DNA from: Trigonopsis variabilis
Lineage: Eukaryota > Ascomycota > Trigonopsidomycetes > Trigonopsidales > Trigonopsidaceae
Assembly (NCBI GenBank): GCA_003707065.3
Contig: PPXM03000012.1
Coordinates: 1-64,000 of the forward strand
Length of the DNA stretch: 64,000 nucleotides
Direction of reading: 5' to 3'
Below the pieces are notes generated by a model. It had not been told where the DNA came from, made no database searches, and was given only the letters and a program-made list of their open reading frames with translations. Within the stretch, counting starts at the first letter, position 1. Every line of letters begins with the position of its first letter. Shown piece by piece: positions 36,150 through 46,010 of this stretch. The position numbers were made by a program, and so were the translations under genes.

Positions 36150-37904
36150 TCACAGCATCTCCATGTAAGTATCAAAAAGAGGTAGTCCAAGCATGAAGTC
36201 TTCTAGCCCTGGAAGCGTCGAGGCTGATCCAGGGATTTCTTCGGGTAAAAGATGATTTGCAGACAGAGATGTAAACAGATTAGTCTTGAATATAGGAGCC
36301 CTGCCTGATCTAATCCTCCTCTCATCAATAAGTCGCATAAATATCTCGGCATAGGGAAATTTCTCCGTGATATAGTAGTGTTTTGGAATCAAGTCCTGCA
36401 CAGCCAACATCTGGTGGATCGATGCAATCATTCTCTGATAGATCTCTGTTCCTGTCGGATTATCCCAGTCTGATGCTTTCATGGAGAGCCAAATAGATCG
36501 AATTATGCAACTCCTCAGACCAAGAAGTGCCAGAGGTCGCCAGGGCCATAGCGTCCACTGACTGAGAACGGAAAGCAAAATAGAAGAAAACGATATGAGG
36601 AGATCCTCGAGACGAGAATAGTGCACGTATTGGCTGGATGAAGAGTGCCCTCCAATCAGAGATATTTCTTGGGAAATCTGATATTTTCGGATCACACAGA
36701 AGATCCTAAAATCAAAAAGAGATACCGACGAGGTTGTCCTCTTGACCGCATCTTCAAATTGACAGCAATAGTGACTCAAGGAGACTAAATCCGTCTCTGA
36801 GTAAAATATTCCGTCATTACGAAGATTCTTAATAATGGTGTTCAAGTGTTTGTAGGACCCAGGGGGGCAAAAGTCGCACGAAGTGATCGATAAAGGCCAG
36901 CCCAGATCGGTATTACGCTCAGCATCAAGTAGACATAATTGAAACCAGAGCTCACGTTCGTTCTCTTCCTTGGCATGATTTAAATCAATGGAATATGCAA
37001 GCTGGATGGTGAAGCCCAGAATAGGAGCGTTCTTGACGCCATCGCCTCCATCATTTGCATCTTGGGGAGTCAAAATGTCACATAAGCGGGATAAAAATAG
37101 GGTGGCTACAGTACTGAACGATGGCTCTCTCACCGAGTTTGCATAGGAAAGACATGTGTTAGACAATGCCAAAAAATTCGGACCAACATACTCGTTATAT
37201 GGATGCGGATCTTCAAGCGAAACAATGAGACAAACCTGAGCTAATCGAAGCATCGTAAAGAGCACACTAAGGAACCTGATCAAGTAGGGAACCATGTGGC
37301 TTTTGTGAGGACGTTTCAGTAAGATTTCAAGAAACGTCTCCATATCTTTTCTTCTCAGGATCGGGAAATGAGTATGCACATTATCAAAATACACATCTAA
37401 AAGCTCTATTATAGTGGAACTGGGAGGTAGAAAAGCGATTAACGTTTTTAATATTATCCCGGGCTGGTCAGATGGCGAAGGTAAAGCCACGGTGGGCCTC
37501 AGGCCAAACTCAAAACAGGTCTTTGCAGCCTTGATCGCTTCGTGGAAATCACACTTGGCACCAGTTCTTCGAAGATAGTCGAGCATATCTTCCAAACATT
37601 GTCTAGTGTCCGCATCTTTTGTAAACACAGAAAATAGGTTCCCAGGTCCGTAGTAACGTGTTTGCCGGAACATAGGGCACTGATCTAGCACCTTCTCGGT
37701 AATTGTCGGGCTTTCACTTGCTGAGACATCTCGAGAGTCCTCATAGAACCTGTCGCAAGTATAAGTACAGCTCGTGGCTGCGGCTCGACATCGACTACAT
37801 GGTTTCTGTCGATCACATTTAATCTTCCTCTGTCTGCAGCGCTCACATGATATGACAAGCCTTCGTCGTTTCTTCTTTCCATTTAGGAGTCTTCTTTGGT
37901 TCAT
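36150..37904 (-). CDS. Zn2Cys6 transcription factor
   Basis: A 584-residue single-exon regulator. The binuclear zinc cluster is at residues 20-46 (C20, C23, C30, C36, C39, C46; spacing CX2CX6CX5CX2CX6C), preceded by a basic stretch (KKKRRR) that can serve as a nuclear signal. The middle region, with LLDVYFDNVHTHFPILRR followed by several hydrophobic helices and WFQLCLLDAERNTDLGWP, has the layout of the fungal-specific transcription-factor domain. Such proteins bind CGG triplets. The nearest genes are a ruined MFS efflux gene and the bacterial-like hydrolase on the other side of the promoter, so its target cannot be inferred with confidence; the ruined transporter may once have been the partner. 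Confidence 0.88.
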   Translation of the reverse strand: MNQRRLLNGKKKRRRLVISCERCRQRKIKCDRQKPCSRCRAAATSCTYTCDRFYEDSRDVSASESPTITEKVLDQCPMFRQTRYYGPGNLFSVFTKDADTRQCLEDMLDYLRRTGAKCDFHEAIKAAKTCFEFGLRPTVALPSPSDQPGIILKTLIAFLPPSSTIIELLDVYFDNVHTHFPILRRKDMETFLEILLKRPHKSHMVPYLIRFLSVLFTMLRLAQVCLIVSLEDPHPYNEYVGPNFLALSNTCLSYANSVREPSFSTVATLFLSRLCDILTPQDANDGGDGVKNAPILGFTIQLAYSIDLNHAKEENERELWFQLCLLDAERNTDLGWPLSITSCDFCPPGSYKHLNTIIKNLRNDGIFYSETDLVSLSHYCCQFEDAVKRTTSSVSLFDFRIFCVIRKYQISQEISLIGGHSSSSQYVHYSRLEDLLISFSSILLSVLSQWTLWPWRPLALLGLRSCIIRSIWLSMKASDWDNPTGTEIYQRMIASIHQMLAVQDLIPKHYYITEKFPYAEIFMRLIDERRIRSGRAPIFKTNLFTSLSANHLLPEEIPGSASTLPGLEDFMLGLPLFDTYMEML

Positions 37905-38420
37905 ACTGAGTCTGGACAGAAGGTTGATTTTCTTCTGACGGAGATAAGTTTGCTGTAGCTCCGAATCCCGGGGACATCGTCGCTCATCGCAAGGGACAAA
38001 AGCGAGTATGTTCTATTTCTAATGGAAAAAAGACAATATTAAGATAATAGGAAAACCTATAGGATCTAATTATGATAATCTCATCTCGTTGACCCTTCTG
38101 ACCGTCTTATTTCGGTCCTCTATCGTGTGTGCCTCCAGTGAGCTTGAAGACTATGGAAGTCAATTGGAGGTTCGCGTAACAAATATACTATAACTAATAA
38201 ACTAGTAAATGGTTATACAAGTCTCGCAAGTATGCTCTTGTAGGCTCTTTTACCCACGCTCACTATACTACCAGTCCATCTCCGTCTTATCTCCGTTTCG
38301 ACTTTTGACAAAACAATGCCTCAATGATAGAGTAGTTTATTATTCAATTTAGTTGTTGGAAGTAGTTATCTTACTTGGGTCTCAAAAAATACAGAAACCA
38401 GTATCTCATGAGCCAAAAGA
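37905..38420. promoter_or_regulatory. Divergent spacer between regulator and ruined transporter
   Basis: This spacer separates the minus-strand Zn2Cys6 gene from the plus-strand MFS remnant, a common head-to-head arrangement in fungi. It is AT-rich; I see no clear CGG palindrome, though TCCGTCTTATCTCCG occurs near 38281-38294. Confidence 0.3.
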
Positions 38421-38990
38421 ATGCTGGAGAATGATATACAGAATGAAGTTGACGACCAAGAGGAAAGTGTGAGAGATGGTGCCACCATAGAACAGCCTAT
38501 TGTTTAAGTTTACGATGTGCTGTATTGACGCATTTCTTCCTGTCCTGGATCAGACTATAGTAGCCACTGTTAGCACGACGGTTGGAAACAAGTTCAATAC
38601 TCTTCACGAGACTCGGTCCATGTCTACTGCTTACCACGACTCATTGGCTTGCTTTTCCTTTACCTGGAGAAGGTTTCATCTTCTTGTGTGGGAATAACAA
38701 TTAAGAAGCTACTTGTTGGAAATACTCCCACTCATTGGCAGTGCCTGCTCAATTGCAGGCGTTGTCTACTGACATTGTTCTCACCTGGACCGTCATGCTC
38801 CAAGTACAAGTATACCAGATATCGCATCCTTCATGGACTCACAGTGAGGATTATGTTCTCAGATTTGGTCATATCTTCACAGATTGTCGCTCCAAAGAAA
38901 GGTCGCTCACTAAATGATACTACAAAACTTTTTTTGATCCTCCACCTCAAGCACGAATCGAAGGGTAATGCCAGCATACGATAAATGTAA
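38421..38990 (+). pseudogene. MFS drug-efflux (DHA2/14-TMS type) pseudogene
   Basis: It starts MLENDIQNEVDDQEESVRDG from an ATG at 38421, and a TAA stop interrupts after about 28 codons. In another frame comes FLPVLDQTIVATVSTTVGNK, the helix-1 signature of 14-TMS efflux pumps (usually LDQTIVATALPTI), then STAYHDSLACFSF. Further on, IMFSDLVISSQIVAPKKGRS matches the DIV-P-ERGKY loop of the same family. Several frame changes and stops occur and only the first third of the gene remains. It lies head to head with the Zn2Cys6 gene. Confidence 0.65.
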
Positions 38991-39655
38991 TGGCTCTAGA
39001 GGTATCCATAGGAAACGTGACCTTCGTGTGAAAGAAATGGAATCTTTTCGAGTTCCAACACAGTTGTGCTGAGGCGTAAAGTAGAATGTGAACAATCAAT
39101 CCTAGTTTCAGGTGATGTGTAATCGATATGGTCAATATTCAGTCCCAGGTTCACTTCTAGTTGATTAGCAGAGTCGGGATCAAGTGCTTCCCGAAGTTTC
39201 ACTGACAGGTATCTCATTATGACGTATGTCAACAAAGGCTAGTCACCGTATAGCGAAGGGAGTCTTCTCTATGACAATACTTGCATCACCACAGTATAAC
39301 AAGATATATATCATGTATTTTCTATATTTCAAACTTCAGACTGATCCCTCTCTTTTCAATTCCAACCTGTTTTACCTCTAAGAAGGCGACGCTATGACAA
39401 CCATGTCAACAACAAAAGGCCTTGTTGTTACAGCGTGAATGCTCGTCTCTAAACAAATTTGTCTCATGGCCACTAAATACATCTTAGACAGTGACATAGC
39501 GGATGTAGGACATATAGTCGGAGGATAATACCGATGATTCTCGGAATTCGTGAATATAAATGCGGAGTTATGTCTCGGCGCTACGACAACTAGGCTATTT
39601 GAAGGGACCGCATCGCCATGAATCTTCATCCTTCTTCAGCTTCAGCAATTGAGAG
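38991..39655. other. No gene recognised
   Basis: Minus frames of 60-83 residues overlap one another and have no recognisable content. The right end must hold the promoter of the hydrolase gene. Confidence 0.4.
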
Positions 39656-40585
39656 ATGACGGTAAAAACAGTGAGCTTCAGAAACAAGACCTGGGATATG
39701 GCGGGTGACTTGCATTTCCCCCAGGACTTTGACAAAAGCTGCAAATATCCCGCCCTCGTGGTTGCGCATCCTATCAGTTCCTGTAAAGAACAGACTGCTG
39801 CAATCTATGCTTCTGCGCTGGCAGAGGCTGGCTTCATCTGTCTAGCTTTCGATGCTTCGACTCAGGGTGTTAGTGGTGGACCCGGGCGCTATCTGGAAGA
39901 TCCGGCTCTGCGAGTTGGGGATTTCCACTACGCGGCCGATTATCTCACGACACTTGACTTTGTGGACGAAAGCCGCATTGGGGTGCTCGGCATCTGTGGT
40001 GGCGGGGGCTACGCTGCGAATGCGGCCATGACAGAACGCCGCTTCAAAGCGGTTGGCACTGTCGTAGGAGCCAACTACGGGCGCCTCTGTCGTGAAGGCG
40101 ACCTGTCTCCTGGTGCCGCGATCAAGGCTCTCGAAGGTATTTCGGCTCAGCGTACAGCCGAAGTCCGTGGTGCAGAGGCTGCCATCACCACGTACATTCC
40201 CCAGTCGGAAAAACAACTCGCGTCCCTCGGCATCAAAGACGTCGATATTGTTGAGGCCGTCAATTACTATACAACTCCCCGGGGCCAGAAGCCAGGCTCG
40301 CCCAACAAACTGAATGTGGTCAGCACGGCCGCGGCCTTTTCATGGGATGCTTTTCACCTTGCAGATCATCTTCTCACTCAGCCTTTGCAGATCATCGTCG
40401 GCGGCGGTCAGCCTGGCGTTTTTGGTTCTTTTCGCGATGGTTTTGAACTGTTCGATAAGGCTCGGTCGGAGAAAAAGAACATCTTTGTCGTTCCCGGTGC
40501 AACTCACTACGACCTATATGACGAGCCGCAATACGTCAATCAGGCCATTGCAAAGCTGAAAGAATTTTACGCAGAGTATCTGTAG
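39656..40585 (+). CDS. Alpha/beta hydrolase, YcjY/dienelactone-hydrolase-like, bacterial type
   Basis: A 309-residue intronless hydrolase. The beta-strand/turn VVAHPISSCKEQTA (35-48) and FDASTQGVSGG (65-75) match the YcjY-like branch. The nucleophile elbow is LGICGGGGYA (111-120), with Cys114 where serine hydrolases have Ser, as in dienelactone hydrolases. The catalytic histidine is His284 in PGATHYDLYDEP. The acid residue is not obvious. Relatives cleave small esters or lactones; the substrate is unknown. The coding region is visibly richer in G and C, especially at third codon positions, than all neighbours, and it stops being so right after the stop codon. This suggests recent transfer, probably from a bacterium. 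It stands alone between an MFS ruin and a retroelement fossil. Confidence 0.88.
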   Translation: MTVKTVSFRNKTWDMAGDLHFPQDFDKSCKYPALVVAHPISSCKEQTAAIYASALAEAGFICLAFDASTQGVSGGPGRYLEDPALRVGDFHYAADYLTTLDFVDESRIGVLGICGGGGYAANAAMTERRFKAVGTVVGANYGRLCREGDLSPGAAIKALEGISAQRTAEVRGAEAAITTYIPQSEKQLASLGIKDVDIVEAVNYYTTPRGQKPGSPNKLNVVSTAAAFSWDAFHLADHLLTQPLQIIVGGGQPGVFGSFRDGFELFDKARSEKKNIFVVPGATHYDLYDEPQYVNQAIAKLKEFYAEYL

Positions 40586-41094
40586 CATCCGTTTGTTCAG
40601 CATCGGCTTGATAATCGGCTGGATAATCGGCTCGTCCTTTTTTCGACATCGTTATTGTCAAGGACTTAACATTAATCTAGTGCTATAGCTATCCTATAGT
40701 CCTAGTATAAGAGTAACCGTAAAGCAGTAGGAAGTCTTGCATATGTAGACTACATCGCTTGTGTGAGGAACTAAGTTGCTTTTCTTGTACTCATTCTCCA
40801 GCTATAATATTGTACTATAGTAACCTATTACCTTTTATCATCTGATTGTCTAGAACCGTTATCTAGGCGCTGTCGCTTGAGAAAATCGGTGACGACCGCT
40901 TAGGGGCTCATCTTTATTAACGCAGTCTCTATTAACACACTCTCTCTTTCTCATACCGTTGCGGCCATAACTATCTCCTCTGTATTATTTCCTATTCTGG
41001 TGTGCGCATTCATGCTTGAGTGTTCTTGGGAGAGCAGATTCGTATGAGAACAAGTTACACTGGTTAAAGCACAAGAGCAGATTGATATCCTAAC
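40586..41094. other. No gene; small direct repeat near 40605-40634
   Basis: GGCTTGATAATCGGCTGGATAATCGGCTCG just after the hydrolase stop contains two to three copies of a GATAATCGGCT unit. The rest is AT-rich with no ORF. Confidence 0.4.
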
Positions 41095-42400
41095 AGCAAG
41101 GATGAGGCAGAACACCAAAAACATCTAAAACTGATGTTGGAACAACTAAGAAAAAGAAACTAGTTGCCAAAAAGAGCAAGTGTGAGTTTTTCTGTAACCA
41201 ACTAGAATACCTTGGTCATCTGATTACTCCGCTGGAGGACAAAACTGCCGCTGTCAAGAACTGGCCAACCCTAAGTCAGTAAAGGAATTACAATCATTTC
41301 TAGGCCTTCCAGGCTATTATAGGAGGTTTGTTCGAGATTTTGGAAGACGTACTCGACCTCTATATCAACTCTTGAAACAGGATATAACCTGGGCTTGGTA
41401 TCCCGAGAGAGACTCAGCCATTCGAAAACTTGCCCAATAGATAGTGCCGCCATGTTTAGAGTGCTCTGATGATTGCCAGAAGTTCCTGTTGGCAGTCATT
41501 AAAGTACTCCAAACCTGGCGACATTACCTCTTGGGCAAGCACTTCAAGATAAGGACCGATCATCGGACTCTGCAATATATACGGACCCAACAACGTTTGA
41601 CTTCCCCACAAGTCCATTGGTTGGACATATTAGCAGAATTCACATTCACCGTTGAGTGCTTGCATGGAAAAGAGAATATAGTCGCCGACGCTTTAAGCCG
41701 CGTGCAAGATGTTCTAGACATCTCAGCCTTAACCTTGGAGGAACGAAAGCAAATAGAAGAATACTAAGATCATGATCCGTGAACCAAACCGTTGGTAAAT
41801 GCGTTTAAGGAAAACGATAGTCCACCAGAGCTGAGGGCGATGATAAAGCACTATCGATTCGAAAATGCCTGTTACCATGCGAAGGCACGGTGGGGACAGG
41901 AGAGTGGAAGCTTTGTGTGCCAAATTGCTCCCTACAGGCAAAAAATATTGAGGCAACACCACGACCCACCAGTCCAAGGACATCTCGGGTGCCTAAAAAC
42001 CTATGAGCTAGTCCACCGGGTATTTTATTGGCCAAAGATGATCAAAAACATAAAAAGCTATGTCGCAAAGTGCGACGCCTGTTAGAGGAGCAACGTTCAA
42101 CACAAATGCCTAAAGTTATGTTAGAACCTTTACCCCCAAGCAAGTGTTGGGAAGGAATATCGATGGACTTCATCACTGGATTACCAAAGACCGAAAGAGG
42201 TTACGATGCAATCATGTTAGTCGTGGACTGCCTGTCTAAAAGAGCGTACTTTATACCCCGCCATAAGACTGATTCAGCCAAGCATGTTACCGATCTAGTT
42301 TGATAACGTACTGAAACTCTACAGTGTCCCTAGATGTAATGTTTCAGCACCTTATCAAAAAATAGATCGGCAATCCGGTGATAATCCATCGATATTCCTT
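41095..42400 (+). mobile_element. Ty3/Gypsy retrotransposon pol fossil
   Basis: Successive pieces of a Ty3/Gypsy-type polyprotein lie in order on the plus strand: end of reverse transcriptase (KSKCEFF, YLGHLITP, FLGLPGYYRRFVRDF), RNase H (FKIRTDHRTLQYI, ENIVADALSRV), integrase zinc-binding region (GHLGCLKTYELVHRVFYWPKM) and integrase core (GISMDFITGLP). The gag part, the 5' half of reverse transcriptase and both LTRs are not visible. It is broken, with at least three or four interruptions, and is a partial relic. Age cannot be estimated without LTR pairs. Confidence 0.85.
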
Positions 42401-42406
42401 CCCAAC

Positions 42407-42618
42407 GGGAGCGCCTAGGTGGACGGGTCTGGACACCCTTGTAGCGGTATAGCAGAACACTATTTCCGACTCAATCTGTAGGACCTTGAATTGGACCTCT
42501 TCATAGCTTGGAGCGCTATCGAGCCGGAGTTAGTGAAGTAGGTGAATGAGCTTCGTGCAAACAAGCTACGGATTGGTCCAAGTAACGCTACACGGACTCG
42601 TCCACCTAGGCGCCCTCA
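42407..42618. mobile_element. Possible small inverted-repeat element
   Basis: GCGCCTAGGTGGACGGGTC at 42411-42429 is mirrored by GACTCGTCCACCTAGGCGC at 42596-42614 with one mismatch. The similarity runs further inward (GTAGCG against CGCTAC) after an 8-nt gap. About 210 bp with terminal inverted repeats of roughly 35 bp would suit a MITE-like element lodged at the end of the Gypsy fossil. No clear target-site duplication is seen. Confidence 0.45.
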
Positions 42619-43060
42619 CCGCAGTCTAGATTGTTACAGGGGGGCTCGTAGCAGACTGCCATGGAGCTTCATCCCTGCAACGTCACCAACCGATTCTCCA
42701 GGTGCTGTGTTATGAGTTTGTGCCTTTCAATTTGGCATGGGTGTTGAGCACATTGATCAGGTCGCAAGCATTCCTGATATTCTCGCACAGGGGTATCTTT
42801 GGCAGGATGTGATCCTGTACTGGGTTGAGCTCGAACAATTGGTGCCATTCTGGGCCCAATAATCGGATCAGCAGACAGTTTATATGCTTGCTAGAATTGA
42901 AGAGTTTTATCCGGATATTACCCTGAAAAGGTCCAAGAACTGCCATGTTTGTCGTGATTCCGCTTATTTCAAGGCATTTCTTCGTTCAAGATTAGGAGGT
43001 TGACGAGGTTGAGCATTAGATTGAGGAGTGAATTGAGTACACGATAATATAGTACACAAC
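42619..43060. other. No gene; possibly continuation of the retroelement fossil
   Basis: Plus-strand frames here are short and interrupted. A 78-residue minus frame at 42710-42946 has no recognisable content. Confidence 0.35.
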
Positions 43061-44831
43061 TCACTTGCCAAGCAAGTCCACCAGATGCTTGAAGCCAAAA
43101 GCCGACCGATACCGCAAGAACAGCGCGACTATAATCTGCATGTGCAGAAACGAACTCTCCTCGTCTCGTTTCAGGCCAATCTTCACCATGTCCTTCACCA
43201 TGCTGTCAACCGTATTCCCAGCTACGTCCCGGTACAGACCCTGTGCAAAGTCGTGGCCAAAGTCGTCCTTGATCTTGCGCCTTAAGTGATCACTAACCCG
43301 TTGCCAGCGAGAATTCAAGTCAAACACTATCAGAAAGAAGCATCCAAGCACAAACTGGCTGTTGAACAAACGCCATTCGCCGTCTGAATGATAGACGCTG
43401 GCGAACAGTCCAAACATGGCTGACTTGGGCATCAGACACTTTGCACAAAAGTCGCTCTGCTCACCAAACAAATCCTGCCTTCGGGGAGCTTCTTTTCGGT
43501 ACACGTCCATGAAACTCTCAAAGTAGGCTTTGCTGTTCTGCTCACCCTCGAGAGCCACATGGTTATGCCTTGCGAGGTCATTATGGTTCTCACAAGAGCT
43601 CCGCGACGGCACTGGGCTGTCATCGAATAAACACCACGTGCAGATCTTGTCCATTGAGTACAGACGGCCGATCAGCGCAACCATCTGGGACATGCTGCTG
43701 CCCATGGCCAGTTGACGACGGCCGCGAGGAACCACAGTTAGCTGGGGCTGCACCAGTTGTCTGTAGGGTTGACGTTGGGCAGGCTGAGATGGTGGTATAG
43801 ATCGAGGTTGAGGAGGAGTTGGCTGTTGAACTTCGAAAGCAGGCCATGCTGACCGCGACGACGGTTTAGAAGACGACGGCGACTGACTTGCTGTGGCCAG
43901 CTCCTTCACAAAATCATACGACTGATCACTGCAAACACAACACTGCTGCGCTCCGGGTATCTCGTAACATGGACTTCTTGCATCGTCCAAATATCGGCTC
44001 AGTCGTTCAGGCAGGCACCCTTGACACAACAACACTTCTTGCCTTCATAGTGGGGTCCCGTCCCGCACGCTCCGACTCCTGCGCAAAGTTCACCAGCGAG
44101 TACGGTGGTCCGTAATGGATGACCAGGCTGACATGAGCATAGTCAATGCCGGCCTCAAGTGCTGTAGTCCCGATAGCAATCCTTGTTGCGTTGCCGTCCT
44201 TCCACCGCTCGAGATGCTCGTCTTTCTCGTCGACCGACATGGCTCCATTAACTACTGACGGCTGCCACGAGTCCAGCGCACCAGTCAGCTTCTCACAGGC
44301 GGCACAGGATCGAACATAAATAGCTACCCATTCCGAAGCATCCGCATTCCGCTCCCATCTCGAAGCTGTCTCTTTCACGTAACTTGTCCATTGTGAATAC
44401 TGAGTTATATGAACAGAGTATGAGATATTCGGCCTGATGCTGGGTTCACGGATAAAGTCAAAGATCCGCTGCCCTTGGAACGTCTGAAGGAACAGTTTTC
44501 GCCATTGAGGTGGAACCGTGGCCGTCAAGGCATACTTGGATACATGAATAGTTGATAGTACTCTCAGCGCGCCTTTGGGGCTCGAACGGCAGGCTGACGA
44601 GTTGATAAAGAAGTGGGCTTCGTCAAAAAAGACCGCATTTAGTTTGCCTCGGGAAGTCAAGTAGTTCAGTACGCATTCCCACGCTGAACCTTGGGCAGCA
44701 ACTTGTTCAACTGTGACAAAGATAACGCCTCCTTTGACGCCGCGGTCATTGGATACATATTTGGTGTAATAGTCGGAAAGCGTATAAGCAGGAACGCTCG
44801 ATCGTGCAACACAGTCTATACTTGGGTACAT
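43061..44831 (-). pseudogene. Telomere-linked RecQ-type helicase, broken
   Basis: Two overlapping minus frames form the 3' two thirds of a RecQ/TLH-like helicase. The first (44831-44007) has the DEAH box FFDEAHFF, the TAT of motif III (ALTATVPP), RPNISYSV, AIYVRSCAACEKL (motif IV), IGTTALEAGIDY (motif V) and AQESERAGRD (motif VI). The second (44035-43061), in a different frame, has the Cys-rich tail typical of this family: LLCQGCLPERLSRYLDD, CCVCSDQ and ICTWCLFDD, then an uncharacterised C-terminus ending in a stop. A single frameshift at about 44007-44035 separates them. Walker A (motif I) and everything upstream is missing. In many fungi such genes sit next to telomeres. This one lies among other fossils, so it is a displaced or truncated copy. 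Confidence 0.75.
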
Positions 44832-46010
44832 GAATATTCGATAGTACTAGCTGGTGCGCTCTGAAGCATTCGCACCTAGACTTAAGAGAACTGTCGTTGA
44901 TATCCAATGATCACTTATCGTTCTCAATTAAAATGATCCAGCGAGTTCAAAAGGAAACTGTCTGGTTCGGCAAGCTCAACCTCGCACATAGACAAGTGAA
45001 AGCCTCAATGAGGACTGGAACCGAGTACTCGATAAGCTTGGATCCGACAATCGCGGCGCAGTCATTCTCAATTTCAACGTCCTCTCCAAGAGTGGTTATT
45101 ACCTGTGGACGCAATATTCGACGTGCATGCAGGATCTTACCCATGGTAGTGTATGGTGCTTTGAACATGTCAGTGGCATACGGAATGATATCGACCCGCG
45201 AGAAATTGTCGATCTCGTCAAAGACTGCGTGGAATAAAACGCAAGCTGCGCCCATCCACAGCATCTCATTAAACAGTCTTTCGCGCAATCGAGGATTTCT
45301 CCGGCTCAATATCATTGCTTATGCTACGCAAGCTCCCCGTCATATTTGTGCATTCTTTATATAAGCCGAGCAAGAAACAGGTTTCACGATCGCCGTCTGA
45401 ATCTCGAGAACAGGTTCTGCGGGAAGAAACAAGTACTCAAGCGGTTATCATGTCTTTGTCGGATTCTGAAATATAAGTTTATAAGCCATCGTAAGGAGTT
45501 GCAACTCGATGAAAGAGTAGAGAATATGTCATGCGTATTTTATAATATATCAATATCATAACATTATCTAATATAATATTACAAGTTATAATATTTTTGT
45601 TATCGGATCGCGCCTGCAGCTTTTGTCCTCTCAGGGTGTTCTCCTGTAGCGTTCTCTTAAACCCTAATATTTGCTATCGTCGAATCGCGATGGTAACAAC
45701 CATCGCTCTCTACTTGACTTGACGCTTCTTTACCGGCGCGGTAATTCACACAAGTCAAGGTGAGCGAGAAATCTTGTCAGCAGACACCCGAAAGTTTCTT
45801 ATCCAGGGACATAGTTGTGCTGCTGGATAACCCTCACAGGTCGTGTGAAACAGAGTGCAATCATTGAAAAAACAAGACCGGATCACTCTTTTTTCTTTAT
45901 CATCTGCATGCCTGTTGTAAAGGTTCAATCTGTGAAATTGAACCCGTTATTGTTGCTACTATAACCAAAGCCATAATACTTTCCTTGACTCGGATACGAT
46001 AAGGGTGAAA
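44832..46010. other. Helicase flank and FEX promoter region
   Basis: A 122-residue minus frame (44947-45315, FDEIDNFSRVDIIPYATDMF) may be a detached upstream piece of the helicase gene, but I cannot match it. From 45535 the sequence turns very AT-rich. 45687-45759 holds two striking inverted repeats described separately. Confidence 0.35.
45687..45759. repeat. Cluster of perfect inverted repeats upstream of FEX gene
   Basis: GCGATGGT-AACA-ACCATCGC (45687-45706) is a perfect 8-bp hairpin with a 4-nt loop. Seven bases later CTTGACTTG (45713-45721) pairs with CAAGTCAAG (45751-45759). Between these lies TTACCG-GCG-CGGTAA (45730-45744). The set is about 250-320 bp upstream of the fluoride exporter ATG. 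Confidence 0.7.

Noticed and set aside
45655-45670. Telomere-type repeat (CCCTAA), also TTAGGG near 26050
   Set aside because: Only single copies occur; that is expected by chance and is not an interstitial telomere array.
45687-45759. Fluoride riboswitch ahead of the fluoride exporter
   Set aside because: The crcB-motif riboswitch is known from bacteria and archaea. The repeats here are simple dyads and do not show its pseudoknot layout.
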